A DNA stretch of 64,000 nucleotides from Kribbella solani (GCF_014205295.1 NZ_JACHNF010000001.1:4588001-4652000); one strand, 5' to 3'; shown: positions 34,441 to 43,530, numbered from the stretch's first letter. Notes: generated from the sequence alone by a model not told the origin. Numbers and translations: made by a program.

Positions 34441-35339
34441 GGGGTGCCGGGATGTACAACGTGAATCGGCTGCGGCTGCTCCGCGAGGTTCAGCTGCGTG
34501 GCACGCTCGCGGCGGCCGCGGCGGCGCTCGGCCTGAATCCGTCGTCGGTCTCGCACCAGCTGTCGATCCTCGAGCGCGAGGCCGGGGTGCCGCTGCTCGA
34601 ACCCGTCGGCCGGAAGGTCCGGCTGACCGCCGAGGCGCTGATCCTGGTCGAGCACACCGAGCACATCCTTCGCCACCTCGAAGAGGCGGAGGCTGACATC
34701 GCGGGCGTCTCCGGCAAGGTACGCGGACTGGTTCGGGTCGCGACGTTCCAGACCGCTGCCCATCAGGCGATCCCCGACGCCGTACGGGCACTCGCCGCGG
34801 CACACCCCGCCCTACAGGTGCAGGTCAGCCACATCCCCGTCGAAGACGCGCTTCCCGCCCTCATCGCCCGCGACTACGACGTCGTACTCCAGGAAGACTT
34901 TCCCGGCCACCCGCAACGAAAGCTCGAGAGCGTCGAAATCACGCCGGTCGCGCGAGACCCGCTGTGGCTCATCGCGGCGGCCACGGCTCCGGTGAAGTCA
35001 ATCGAGGACGCGGCAACCCGCCCGTGGGTGATGGAACCCGTCGGGACGCTCTCCAGGCGCTGGGGTACCGCAACCTGCCGACGAGCCGGCTTCGAGCCAA
35101 CGGTCGCGTACGAGTCGTCCGACGTGCTCCTGCACGTGAGACTCGTCGCCGAAGCAGCTGCGGTTGCCCTCGTACCTGGGCTGGCACTCGCATCCTGCGA
35201 CACCACCGGCGTGCAGCAACACCCGCTTCGGGACAGCCCGGCCCGCACCATCTCTCTCGCGGTGCGACGCGGCAGCGGTCACGCGCCGGCAATCACCGCC
35301 GTCCGCGACGCGATCGCGGCCCAACTTCGCCGGCCGTGA
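34434..35339 (+). CDS. LysR-family transcriptional regulator
   Basis: The 301-residue LysR protein has the N-terminal winged helix-turn-helix (LREVQLRGTLAAAAAALGLNPSSVSHQLSILEREAGVPLLEPVGRKVRLT) and a periplasmic-binding-type effector domain from about residue 95. It is divergent from, and probably controls, the M20/DpaL/DDAH/OCD/CtlX operon. GGAG sits seven bases before the ATG, supporting this start over the later in-frame ATG at 34452. It resembles the second LysR at 38852 in length and layout, suggesting paralogous control of linked steps. Confidence 0.88.
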   Translation: MNRGAGMYNVNRLRLLREVQLRGTLAAAAAALGLNPSSVSHQLSILEREAGVPLLEPVGRKVRLTAEALILVEHTEHILRHLEEAEADIAGVSGKVRGLVRVATFQTAAHQAIPDAVRALAAAHPALQVQVSHIPVEDALPALIARDYDVVLQEDFPGHPQRKLESVEITPVARDPLWLIAAATAPVKSIEDAATRPWVMEPVGTLSRRWGTATCRRAGFEPTVAYESSDVLLHVRLVAEAAAVALVPGLALASCDTTGVQQHPLRDSPARTISLAVRRGSGHAPAITAVRDAIAAQLRRP

Positions 35340-35353
35340 CCTCGGCGCGCACG

Positions 35354-38300
35354 TCAGAACAGCCCTTCAGCCAGCTCGGTCGGCGAGCCGAACCGATGCG
35401 CGGTGACCGTGACCGACTGCTCACGTAGGAACGTCAGCAACTCGATGCGTCCGGCCTCGACGACGGGATGAGCGTAGAGCGCCACATCCGGCCTGCCGGC
35501 ACTCGCTGCGGCAAACTCTTCCCGGCGGCCGCCCAGAAGACGGACTCGCGCGGGAGGCGAGTCCCGCAGCACCTGCTCCCACGCGATCGGGTCGTCGACG
35601 CGGCACTCGATCCCCAATCCGGCAAGCGATTCGAGGATCACCGGATCGAGCGGCTTCGCGGTGGAAACCGTCACGGCCGCACCGGCCACCGCTCCAGCAC
35701 CGACGACGCGGAGCAGAGGCGCCACGCCGACGTCCTCCGCGCGTACTGTGACCGGGAGCGGAAGGTAGCGGAGAACGTTCTTCTCTGCCATCAGCGCGGA
35801 CACGTCGCGGGCGACACCGAACTCCCTCGACCAGGCCAGGGCATCGGAACCGTACGCGCGCTCGAGGAAGTCGAGTTCGTGCTGCCCGAGCCCGAGGCGC
35901 CGCGCCGCGCCGAGCAGCCCGCTGACGGCCGGAGAGATCGGTGCCGTGGCGGTCGCGGGCGCAACCCGCCAATCGCTCAAGCCGATCAGGTAGTTCGGCC
36001 CGCCGGCCTTGGCGCCGGCACCCACTGCGGACTTCTTCCAACCACCGAACGGCTGACGCCGCACGATCGCACCGACCGTGGACCGGTTCACGTACGCGTT
36101 GCCGGCCTCGACGCGGTCGATCCAGCGCTCGATCTCGGTGCGGTCCAGGGAGTGCAGACCGGCAGTGAGTCCGTAGTCGACCTGGTTCTGCAGGGCGATC
36201 GCGTGGTCCAGGTCGTCGGCCTCGATCAGCCCCAGGACCGGACCGAAGTACTCGGTCAGGTGGAACTCCGAGCCGGGCCGGACACCGGCCTTCACCCCTG
36301 GCGACCAAAGCCGGCCGGTGTCGTCGAGCTGACGGGGCTCGACCAGCCACTGCTCCCCCGGAGCCAGCTGAGTCAGCGCCCGGCGCAGCTTGCCCTCGGC
36401 GGGCTCGATGATCGGGCCCATCTGCACGGTCGGGTCCGTCGGGTAGCCGACCTTGAGCGAGGCGACCGCGTCGACGAGTTGGTCGCGGAACCGCGCCGAC
36501 CGGGCGACGGATCCGACCAGGATGGCCAGCGAGGCAGCCGAGCATTTCTGGCCCGCGTGCCCGAAAGCCGAGTAGACGACGTCCTTGACCGCCAGGTCGA
36601 AGTCGGCATGCGGGGTGACCACGATCGCGTTCTTGCCGCTGGTCTCGGCGAGCAGCGGCAGGTCCGGCCGGAAGCCGCGGAACAGCGCGGCCGTCTCGAA
36701 GGCGCCGGTCAGGATCAGCCGGCCGACCCGTTCGTCGGAAACCAGCCGTGTCCCGAGGTCGCGCTCGCTCAGGTGCACCAAGTGCAGAACCTCGCGCGGG
36801 ACGCCGGCGTCCCAGAGCGCCTGGACCATCACCGAGCCGCACCGGCGGGCCTGGCCCGCGGGCTTGATGATCACCGGGCTGCCGGCGGCGAGCGCGGCCA
36901 GCACCGAGCCGGCCGGGATAGCGACCGGGAAGTTCCACGGCGGCGTCACCACGGTGAGTCCTACCGGTTCCGCGATGGCGCCGTCGACGTGATCGAGCTC
37001 CTCGGCCTGTGCCGCGTAGTAGTTCGCGAAGTCGACGGCCTCCGAGATCTCCGGATCGCCCTGGTCCAGCGTCTTGCCGCACTCGGAGGCCATGACCTCG
37101 AGCAGAACCGGACGCGCGGCCTCGAGAGTCCCGGCAGCGCGGCGCAGGATCGCGGCGCGCTCGGTCCCGGACATCGCGGACCAGGTACGGCCGCCGTCGA
37201 CCGCGCGCGTCATGACCGAGTCGAGCGCGGAGACGTCCTGGACAGTGTGCTCGGCGACCTGAGCGGCACCCGCCGTCGAGGTGGCGATCCGCTCGGTGAT
37301 CGCCCGCCCCCAGGCCCGGTTGGGCGGCAGGGACGGGTCGGTGTCCGGAACGTTCGCGAACCTGCCGGACGGCCGCACGACGGCGGTGGGGTCGTCGCTG
37401 CCGCGGTCCTGCCGGCGATTCGGCTCCGGCACAACGCTGTCCAGCTGCGCCAGCGAGCTGACGAACCGATCCTTCTCCCGCTCGTACAGCTCGGGGTTGT
37501 CCTGCAGTTCGAAGACCGCGGACATGAAGTTGTCCTGGCTCGCGCCTTCCTCGAGCCGGCGCACCAGGTACGCGATCGCGACGTCGAAGTCCTTCGGGTG
37601 TACCACCGGTACGTAGAGCAGCAGGCCACCGACCGTACGCCGCACGGCTTCTGCTTGCCCCTCGGCCATGCCGAGCAGCATCTCGAACTCGACCCGGTCG
37701 CGTACGCCGCGATGCCCGGCGAGGGTCCAGGCGTACGCGATGTCGAAAAGGTTGTGACCGGCGACGCCGAGCCGCACGTTCTCGACGCGGTCGGGTCGAA
37801 GTGCGTAGTCCAGCACCCGCTTGTAGTTGGTATCGGAGTCCCGCTTGGTCGACCAGGTCGCCAACGGCCAGTCGTGCAACGTCGCGTCCACCTGCTCCAT
37901 CGGCAGGTTCGCACCCTTCACCAGCCGGACCTTGATCCCGGCACCGCCGCGGTCTTTGCGCGCCTTCGCCCAGGTCTGCAAGCGCATCATCGCGCCCAAA
38001 GCGTCCGGGAGGTACGCCTGCAGCACGATGCCGGCCTCGAGGTGAAGCAGCTCGGGCCGGTCGAGCAGCCGGGTGAACACCGCGATGGTCAGCTCCAGGT
38101 CGCGGTACTCCTCCATGTCCAGATTGATGAATTTGGGGGTCTGCGAGCTCGCGGCCAGGGTGAACAGGGGAAGGAGGCTGCGCTCGATGTGGTCCACCGT
38201 TTCGTCGAACGCCCACGGCGAGTGCGGCGGCACCGTCGCCGAGACCTTGATGGACACGTAGTCGACGTCGAGTCGCGAGAGCAGGCGCTGGGTGCCCTCG

Positions 38301-38788
38301 AGGCGGCGGGCAGCCTCGGCCTGGCCCAGCACCGCCTCGCCCAGCAGGTTGAGGTTCAGCCCGACACCGCGCTTCCGGAGACGTGCGATCGAACGGCCCA
38401 GACGCGCGTCCGTCGCGTCGACGAGCAGGTGCCCAACCATCCGGCGCAGCTCCCGGCGCGCGATCGCGATGACCCCGCCGGGTGCGATCACCGAGAGCAG
38501 CGCACCCAGCCGGACCAGTTGGCGCAGATGCCAGGGCAAGAAGCCAGGTGCGCGCCGGGCCAGGTCGCGGAGGTTGGCCGCGGCGACCCGGACATCTTCC
38601 GGACGGATCACCCGGTCGACGAACCCGACAGTGAAGTCAAGGCCGGCTGGGTCGCGCAACACATCCGCCAAGCGGCGCGCGGCCGGCGCGACCGGTTGCC
38701 CAGCGGCATCGTCGAGCCACCGCCGAACCAGGGTCTCGACTTCCGTCAGCACGCCGTCCTCGGAACTCAGCTGGGTCATGGTGCTCAT
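35354..38788 (-). CDS. putA: Bifunctional proline dehydrogenase/delta-1-pyrroline-5-carboxylate dehydrogenase
   Basis: The 1144-residue PutA converts proline to glutamate. The proline dehydrogenase barrel (about 60-480) contains VGLNLNLLGEAVLG, IKVRLVKGANLPMEQ and RFEMLLGMAEG-like sequence (EFEMLLGMAEGQ). The aldehyde dehydrogenase domain (about 540-1020) has TVVTPPWNFPVAIPAG, ETSGKN (Glu715) and GQKCSAAS (catalytic Cys749). A C-terminal ALDH-like domain of about 100 residues follows. ATG 38788 is chosen; the frame extends to 38950 but that part is antisense to the LysR gene. It is the endpoint for ornithine-derived proline in this region. Confidence 0.92.
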   Translation of the reverse strand: MSTMTQLSSEDGVLTEVETLVRRWLDDAAGQPVAPAARRLADVLRDPAGLDFTVGFVDRVIRPEDVRVAAANLRDLARRAPGFLPWHLRQLVRLGALLSVIAPGGVIAIARRELRRMVGHLLVDATDARLGRSIARLRKRGVGLNLNLLGEAVLGQAEAARRLEGTQRLLSRLDVDYVSIKVSATVPPHSPWAFDETVDHIERSLLPLFTLAASSQTPKFINLDMEEYRDLELTIAVFTRLLDRPELLHLEAGIVLQAYLPDALGAMMRLQTWAKARKDRGGAGIKVRLVKGANLPMEQVDATLHDWPLATWSTKRDSDTNYKRVLDYALRPDRVENVRLGVAGHNLFDIAYAWTLAGHRGVRDRVEFEMLLGMAEGQAEAVRRTVGGLLLYVPVVHPKDFDVAIAYLVRRLEEGASQDNFMSAVFELQDNPELYEREKDRFVSSLAQLDSVVPEPNRRQDRGSDDPTAVVRPSGRFANVPDTDPSLPPNRAWGRAITERIATSTAGAAQVAEHTVQDVSALDSVMTRAVDGGRTWSAMSGTERAAILRRAAGTLEAARPVLLEVMASECGKTLDQGDPEISEAVDFANYYAAQAEELDHVDGAIAEPVGLTVVTPPWNFPVAIPAGSVLAALAAGSPVIIKPAGQARRCGSVMVQALWDAGVPREVLHLVHLSERDLGTRLVSDERVGRLILTGAFETAALFRGFRPDLPLLAETSGKNAIVVTPHADFDLAVKDVVYSAFGHAGQKCSAASLAILVGSVARSARFRDQLVDAVASLKVGYPTDPTVQMGPIIEPAEGKLRRALTQLAPGEQWLVEPRQLDDTGRLWSPGVKAGVRPGSEFHLTEYFGPVLGLIEADDLDHAIALQNQVDYGLTAGLHSLDRTEIERWIDRVEAGNAYVNRSTVGAIVRRQPFGGWKKSAVGAGAKAGGPNYLIGLSDWRVAPATATAPISPAVSGLLGAARRLGLGQHELDFLERAYGSDALAWSREFGVARDVSALMAEKNVLRYLPLPVTVRAEDVGVAPLLRVVGAGAVAGAAVTVSTAKPLDPVILESLAGLGIECRVDDPIAWEQVLRDSPPARVRLLGGRREEFAAASAGRPDVALYAHPVVEAGRIELLTFLREQSVTVTAHRFGSPTELAEGLF

Positions 38789-38851
38789 CGTGGCCCAAGC
38801 AACCCCTGGGATAAAGTGATCATTACCGAAGTCAAACCGTAAGTAGAACTG

Positions 38852-39775
38852 ATGAAACAGCATCCCGATCTTCTCGACGTCCGCCGGCTGCGGCTGCTGC
38901 ACGAGCTGAGCCTGCGTGGCACCCTGGCCGGAGTCGCCGAGGCACTGCACCAGAGCCCGTCATCCGTGTCGCAGGCGCTGACCCAACTGGAGCGTGAGGT
39001 CGGCGTCCCGCTGCTGGAAAAGGTCGGCCGGCGGGTCCGGCTCACGCCGGCCGCCGAGGTACTGGTCGAGCACACCGCCGTCATCCTGCAGCGCCTCGAA
39101 TCGGCCGCCTCCGACGTCGCCGCGCAAGGTGACCAGGCCTCCGGAACCGTACGCCTGGCCGTCTTCCAGTCGGCTGCCTCGGCGTTCATGCCGCAGATGC
39201 TCACCGAACTGGCCGCGCGTCATCCGAGGCTTCGGGTGACGATGTCGCAGCGTGAGCCCGAGCAGGCCTTGTACGAGACGTGGATGCGCGAGTTCGACCT
39301 GGTCATCGCCGAGGAGTACCCAGGCCACACCGCCCGCGCGTACCCCAATCTGCACCGGCAACCACTGACCACCGACCTGCTACGGCTGGCGGTTCCACCG
39401 TCGGGCGACCCCTGGGATGCGATCACCTCGATCGCGGCCGCCGCCGGCGTCCCCTGGACGATGGAGCCCACCGGTACCGCATCGCGCCGCTGGGCCGAAC
39501 AGCTCTGCCGCGAGGCCGGCTTCGAACCCGACGTTCGATTCGAGACCGATGACCTGGAAGCACAGATCGCGTTGATCGAGAGCGGAAACGCGGTCGCGAT
39601 CCTCCCGGATCTGATGCGAGTCCGGCGCAAACCACAGGCGCGCATGATCGACGTGGACCCCCGACGCCGCTCGGTGTTCACCGCGACCAGGACCGCAATC
39701 AGTACCACACCGGCGATCCGGGCCTGCCGAAAAGCGCTCGCGTCAGTGGTGCCGAGGCAGATCCTCGTACCCTGA
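38852..39775 (+). CDS. LysR-family regulator, probable putA controller
   Basis: The 307-residue LysR protein has the DNA-binding domain LLHELSLRGTLAGVAEALHQSPSSVSQALTQLEREVGVPLLEKVGRRVRLT and a co-inducer domain. It is divergent from putA with a 63-bp gap that includes the palindrome TGATCA, so it probably controls proline catabolism and its own gene. Its stop directly abuts the convergent MarR stop with no gap. Confidence 0.87.
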   Translation: MKQHPDLLDVRRLRLLHELSLRGTLAGVAEALHQSPSSVSQALTQLEREVGVPLLEKVGRRVRLTPAAEVLVEHTAVILQRLESAASDVAAQGDQASGTVRLAVFQSAASAFMPQMLTELAARHPRLRVTMSQREPEQALYETWMREFDLVIAEEYPGHTARAYPNLHRQPLTTDLLRLAVPPSGDPWDAITSIAAAAGVPWTMEPTGTASRRWAEQLCREAGFEPDVRFETDDLEAQIALIESGNAVAILPDLMRVRRKPQARMIDVDPRRRSVFTATRTAISTTPAIRACRKALASVVPRQILVP

Positions 39776-40177
39776 TCACGGTCGAGCTTGCAGCAGTTTG
39801 CCGAGGATGCCGGAGAGCTGACCGCGCTCCGCAGGGGTCAGGGCGTGGAAGGTTCCGTCCAGGAACTCGGGCACGGCATCCTCGGCCTGGGCCAGGAGTT
39901 TCCGGCCGGATTCGGTGATGGTGACGGCATCGGCGCGGCGGTCCGTGGCGTCTCGTTCGCGGCGCACGTGGCCTGCCTGTTCAAGTCCGTCGCAGATGCC
40001 GACCATCACTGTGCGATCGATGCGCAACTCGTGGCTCAGGACCCGCTGCGAGCAGGGGCCGACCTCGGCGAGCATCTTCAGCACAAGATGCTGGCCGACG
40101 CCGAGCCCGAGCGCACCGGCCTGGGCATCCGCGGCACGAGCAACCGCGGTCGAGGCCCGGCAAAGGGCGATGTCCAA
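39776..40177 (-). CDS. MarR-family transcriptional regulator with uncertain N-terminus
   Basis: The winged-helix MarR core is clear (QHLVLKMLAEVGPCSQRVLSHELRIDRTVMVGICDGLEQAGHVRRERDATDRRADAVTITESGRKLL). The only plausible start is TTG 40177, with GGAG four bases upstream, giving 133 residues, slightly short for the family. The frame stays open to 40456 but enters sequence antisense to the nitroreductase. Normally a MarR/nitroreductase pair would be separated by a promoter region, and here there is none. Confidence 0.6.
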   Translation of the reverse strand: MDIALCRASTAVARAADAQAGALGLGVGQHLVLKMLAEVGPCSQRVLSHELRIDRTVMVGICDGLEQAGHVRRERDATDRRADAVTITESGRKLLAQAEDAVPEFLDGTFHALTPAERGQLSGILGKLLQARP

Positions 40178-40828
40178 CCGCTCCGCGGCGAGCAGAGGGA
40201 AATAAGCGGTGGTCGCGCGGTCCGTGCCGTACGCAAACGCTTGGACCTGGATCGTCCGGTTCCACGTTCCCTGATCTACGAGTGCGTCGACCTGGCCACA
40301 CAGGCTCCGACAGGGCGCAACCGGCAGCGCTGGCACTTCATCGTCGTCACCGACCGCGAGCGGCGCCGCCTCGTCGGGGACATCTTCCGCCGCGCGCTGA
40401 CGACCGGAGGTGGACAGCCTCCGACCGAGCGGGACCTGCCGCGCATGTTCGCCCACCCCGGCTCAATGGAACGGATCTCGGACGGCCTGCGCCACCTGCA
40501 CGACAACATTCACCGTGTGCCCGCCTTCGTGATCCCAGCCATCGAAGGGCGCACCGAAGGCGCCTCCGTACTCGACCAGTCCATGACCTGGGGATCCATC
40601 CTCCCGGCGGCGTGGAGCTTCATGCTCGCCGCCCGCGCCCGCGGGTTGGGCACCGTCTGGACCACCGCACAGGGCCCCCTGGAAAGGGAACTCGCCAAAG
40701 CCCTCGCAGTGCCCTACGACGAGGTGATGCTCGCCGCCTTCATCCCGATGGCATTCACCATCGGCACCAACTTCAAACCGGCCCACCGAATCCCCCGGGA
40801 GCAGGTACTGCGTTGGGAGCGGTGGTAA
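40088..40828 (+). CDS. Nitroreductase family protein, 5' end doubtful
   Basis: Family sequence begins only near 40214 with RAVRAVRKRLDLDRPVP, then ATQAPTGRNRQRWHFIVVTD (FMN-phosphate region), WGSILPAAWSFMLAARARGLGTVWTT and a C-terminal FIPMAFTIGTNFKPAHRIP. Nitroreductases are FMN-dependent NAD(P)H reductases of nitro compounds or quinones. There is no ATG, GTG or TTG in frame near the expected start. The nearest, ATG 40088, would add 42 residues read from the antisense of the MarR gene. The gene has probably lost its true start. Confidence 0.55.
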   Translation: MLADAEPERTGLGIRGTSNRGRGPAKGDVQPLRGEQREISGGRAVRAVRKRLDLDRPVPRSLIYECVDLATQAPTGRNRQRWHFIVVTDRERRRLVGDIFRRALTTGGGQPPTERDLPRMFAHPGSMERISDGLRHLHDNIHRVPAFVIPAIEGRTEGASVLDQSMTWGSILPAAWSFMLAARARGLGTVWTTAQGPLERELAKALAVPYDEVMLAAFIPMAFTIGTNFKPAHRIPREQVLRWERW

Positions 40829-40875
40829 CACATGACCATCCACGCGAAACCCGGTCACGATCCTTGGTGGCGGCA

Positions 40876-41085
40876 CTACGTGAGGCAGTTGGATTCGTAG
40901 TAGTCGTCCTTGACGACGAGGTAGTACAACGGCGTGATGCAGGCCAGGAATATGAGGATGATGGCCGGGATAGCGAGCGGAACGATGTCGTAGGCGAGCC
41001 AGGAGCCGGCATGGCCACCACGACGTCGAGGGACATCGGCGAGGTTGTCCTCGCGCGGGCGCAGCGGGTTGTTGACGCTATACCT
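40876..41085 (-). pseudogene. Start-less small membrane protein remnant
   Basis: A 70-codon open frame reads NNPLRPREDNLADVPRR, then one strong transmembrane helix (YDIVPLAIPAIILIFLACITPLYYLVV) and the tail KDDYYESNCLT before TAG. It has no ATG, GTG or TTG; a frameshifted ATG-TAT-GCG-TAG just upstream suggests a recently broken start. Protein-like composition and a sensible topology support former coding. No family is recognised. Confidence 0.35.
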
Positions 41086-41172
41086 TCACCTACGCATACA
41101 TTTTCGGGCGCAGCGCTTTCACCGCTGCTGGATTTTGACGCCTGACCCTGCTGACTGGTTCACTGCCGTCGC

Positions 41173-41802
41173 ATGACCGAGCTCATCCCCGCGCCACAGC
41201 CGATCAGCACGCAGGAACGCGAGTTCATCGCGTCGGTCGAGGGCACGATGCGTCCCGCGTTCCTCGACGCCGTCATCCAGGACCTGGGGCCGTCAGGCCG
41301 GCCCGCGGCCGAGCTGGCAGGACAGATGGCGTCCGCTGCGCCAGGGGAGCGTCTGCAGAGGGCCGTCGAGGCGACCATGGATTCCAGCCGCCACTTCGAT
41401 CGGGTACCGGCCGAAGAGCGCCCAGCAGTCGCCGAGCGGGCCGCGCTGGCCATCGCCACCCGGATCGATGCGCGATTGACCGTCGAGGCCGGTGAGGGCC
41501 GGCTCGGGCAGATCGCCGGCCGGGCGGCGGATCACCTACTCCGCGGTCAGTACGAGACCATCGCGCACGAGGCCGGCAACGACGCGCGCATGGTCCTGAG
41601 CGGCGCGATCAACCGCGCGCACTTCAAGCAGCTGGAAGAGACCCAGCGCCACGCAGGCGCCGGCGTCACTCCGCCCACCACCCGACCCGCTGCCCAGTCC
41701 AGCACCACGGCCGAGACCACCACCGACCAGTCCGCGACAGCCACCCGGCCACCGGAGAGCCGTCCAAGGTCCTCCGGCGCCCAACCCCACCAACGCGACT
41801 GA
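41173..41802 (+). CDS. Hypothetical protein with disordered Thr/Pro-rich tail
   Basis: The 209-residue protein has no recognised domain. Residues 1-150 look helical (EREFIASVEGTMRPAFLDAVIQDLG, ERAALAIATRIDARLTVEAGEGRLGQIAGRAADHLL, ETIAHEAGNDARMVLSGAINRAHFKQLEE). The last 55 are Thr/Pro/Ser/Gln-rich and likely disordered. No signal peptide or membrane helix is visible. No Shine-Dalgarno precedes the ATG. Codon use is coding-like, but neighbours give no functional clue. Confidence 0.5.
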   Translation: MTELIPAPQPISTQEREFIASVEGTMRPAFLDAVIQDLGPSGRPAAELAGQMASAAPGERLQRAVEATMDSSRHFDRVPAEERPAVAERAALAIATRIDARLTVEAGEGRLGQIAGRAADHLLRGQYETIAHEAGNDARMVLSGAINRAHFKQLEETQRHAGAGVTPPTTRPAAQSSTTAETTTDQSATATRPPESRPRSSGAQPHQRD

Positions 41803-42278
41803 CGCGCACCACCACCCGACCCCGCACGTACGACTACACCCGCCGCCGAGTCGTGGTTTCGATTGCTCCAGGCAACCATAATCCACGACGCGGCGAGCGT
41901 ACGCCGAGCCGTTCGCCGCAACCGGATGACACGACCACGGATCGCCGCTGCCACGCGACAACGGATGGACAGTGAGAGAGTTCGGCGCCGACAATTTCTT
42001 CGGCAACGTTCCGAGTCCGAGGATCTTTGCGCCGATCAGCCGGCGATCGTCTCTCCATACCGATCGGAAGTTGGCGCACCCCGTTCGTCGACACATCCAC
42101 AACCCGCGCGGCCAGGTCTGCGCCGCTGGATCGTTCCCCTGCTTGCCGACAGCCTTGGATCGGGATTCCCGGACCTTCACCGGGCTGTCAGGCCGGCGAC
42201 GATGTTCACAATTGCCATCCGCGATAGCCGACAGCGTTCGCAATAGACAGCGGGAGCCACGTCAGGTTGGCTAGGCGG
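41803..42278. other. Gene-poor stretch
   Basis: Open frames on both strands here (up to 127 codons) are Arg/Ser-rich and look like GC-rich noise. I see no coding signature, hairpin or repeat that I can defend. Confidence 0.4.
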
Positions 42279-42812
42279 ATGGCGATCGGGGGCTGGGGAA
42301 CTCGTGGTGAGCGTGTCACAGCCGTCGTCGCCTGGTTGCTGTTCACGGCCATGGCGGCCGGCGTGCTTGCCGGTGGTGTCGCCATTGCGATGCTGGGGCG
42401 GCGGGCGCTGCGAGACGTCAACTCGTTGGGTGCACATCATGAGCAGGCAGTTGGGCGGGTCGTGGCCAAACATTCGTACCCGAACGGCCCACAGTCCGGC
42501 GACAAGACCGAGGTGACGATCGGCTTCACCGCTGCCGACGGATCGTGGCACACGACGACCCGGACGCTTCAGCTGTGGAGCAAGGCAAGGAACGTCGGCG
42601 ACACCGTGACGGTGAGCTACGACTCCGGGAATCCGGCGGACTTCGTCACCGGCTCGATCGGCTGGAAACGCACACGGGAGATCCTGACCATCGCGGTCGG
42701 AGTCGTCTTGACTCTCGGTACGCCGGTCGCGTACGTCGCGACGGTCCGCGACACCTTCGTCGGAGCTTGCGGGAGGCCACGTTCCTCGGGCGCTCGGCAG
42801 CGGAGGCGGTAA
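42279..42812 (+). CDS. DUF3592-type membrane protein
   Basis: The 177-residue protein has two membrane helices (about 13-36 and 130-152) bracketing a small extracellular/periplasmic beta domain. The segment EQAVGRVVAKHSYPNGPQSGDKTEVTIGFTAADGSWHTT and VGDTVTVSYDSGNPADFVTG are typical of DUF3592. ATG 42279 is preferred to an in-frame TTG at 42267. Function is unknown. Confidence 0.6.
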   Translation: MAIGGWGTRGERVTAVVAWLLFTAMAAGVLAGGVAIAMLGRRALRDVNSLGAHHEQAVGRVVAKHSYPNGPQSGDKTEVTIGFTAADGSWHTTTRTLQLWSKARNVGDTVTVSYDSGNPADFVTGSIGWKRTREILTIAVGVVLTLGTPVAYVATVRDTFVGACGRPRSSGARQRRR

Positions 42813-42858
42813 AACCACCTTCCTCGATGCCGATGGAATCCTTCGCTACGGTTGCCGA

Positions 42859-43200
42859 ATGAGCCGCATCTTCACCGTCACGTTCGCATCCGTGTACCCG
42901 CTGTATGTCACGAAGGTCGAGAAGAAGGGTCGTACCAAGGCCGAACTAGATCGCGTGATCGAATGGCTGACCGGGTTCGACGCCGCGGCTCTGGACAAAC
43001 ACCTGACCGCCGGCACCACCTTCACCGAGTTCTTCGCCGCTGCCCAGCTCAACCCACGGGCCTCCGCCATCACCGGAACCGTGTGCGGCGTACAGGTCGA
43101 GAACATCGACGATCCCTTGATGCAGAAGATCCGCTATCTCGACAAACTCGTCGACGAACTCGCCGCCGGCAGGCCGCTCGACAAGATCCTGCGCGCCTGA
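42859..43200 (+). CDS. DUF2200 family protein
   Basis: The 113-residue protein matches DUF2200 in layout: FTVTFASVYPLYVTKVEKKGRTKAELDRVIEWLTGFD at the N-terminus and DPLMQKIRYLDKLVDELAAGRPLDKILR at the C-terminus. The family is cytoplasmic, widely distributed and uncharacterised. The transcript looks leaderless (TACGGT at 42847-42852, six bases before ATG). It is the last intact gene before the genomic island. Confidence 0.8.
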   Translation: MSRIFTVTFASVYPLYVTKVEKKGRTKAELDRVIEWLTGFDAAALDKHLTAGTTFTEFFAAAQLNPRASAITGTVCGVQVENIDDPLMQKIRYLDKLVDELAAGRPLDKILRA

Positions 43201-43303
43201 CAGCTCTCCCGCGTTCAGTCCGTCGTACGCAGGTAGGCCGCAGGGCTTCAGCGGCGGTATCGCGCAGCAGTACCAGGCCCCCGTCCGGTACGAGTAAACC
43301 TGG

Positions 43304-43335
43304 AGTAGCCGCCCTGCGGGAAATAAGCGGCTACT
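43304..43335. terminator. Hairpin at the outer edge of attL, probable original tRNA-Thr terminator
   Basis: Perfect 9-bp arms AGTAGCCGC/GCGGCTACT with a 14-base loop lie four bases outside the 53-bp repeat. Before the island inserted, this would have stood directly downstream of tRNA-Thr and could have ended both it and the convergent DUF2200 transcript. Confidence 0.5.
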
Positions 43336-43339
43336 TATC

Positions 43340-43392
43340 TTCCCAGGTCGGAGAGCCGGTGAGGGGACTTGAACCCCTAACCCCCGCTTTAC
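43340..43392 (+). repeat. attL: duplicated 3' half of tRNA-Thr
   Basis: Exact 53-bp copy of 56656-56708 (58 of 59 if six flanking bases are included). It contains the T-arm, acceptor 3' strand and part of the anticodon arm but lacks the 5' half, so it is not a functional tRNA. Confidence 0.9.
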
Positions 43393-43510
43393 CGTGCCAG
43401 CTCTGTCAATGGTTCGCATCGGTGTCCGAATGTTGCCGTTGACCTGGTCGCTCTCCAATAGAGAGCACTCGCTGTGAAGCACCGTTCCTCGACCCATCCC
43501 GCTCATTCCG

Positions 43511-43530
43511 GTGAGTAATACGGTGAGTTG
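43511..43530 (+). promoter_or_regulatory. Possible integrase arm-type site, left end
   Basis: GTGAGTAATACGGTGAGTTG holds two GTGAGT direct repeats 12 bp apart. A near-identical sequence occurs at 56607-56625 at the other end of the island. In the circular form these would flank the attP core. The rest of 43393-43564 has no gene. Confidence 0.4.

Noticed and set aside
35468..38842. 1124-codon plus-strand open frame
   Set aside because: It is entirely antisense to putA, whose two enzyme domains and catalytic residues are unmistakable. Long open antisense frames are expected at this GC content.
41863..42246. 127-codon plus-strand ORF
   Set aside because: Arg-rich sequence without hydrophobic pattern, Shine-Dalgarno or leaderless promoter; probable noise.
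43340..43392. A second tRNA gene at the left repeat
   Set aside because: Only the 3' half of tRNA-Thr is present; the D-arm and 5' acceptor strand are absent.
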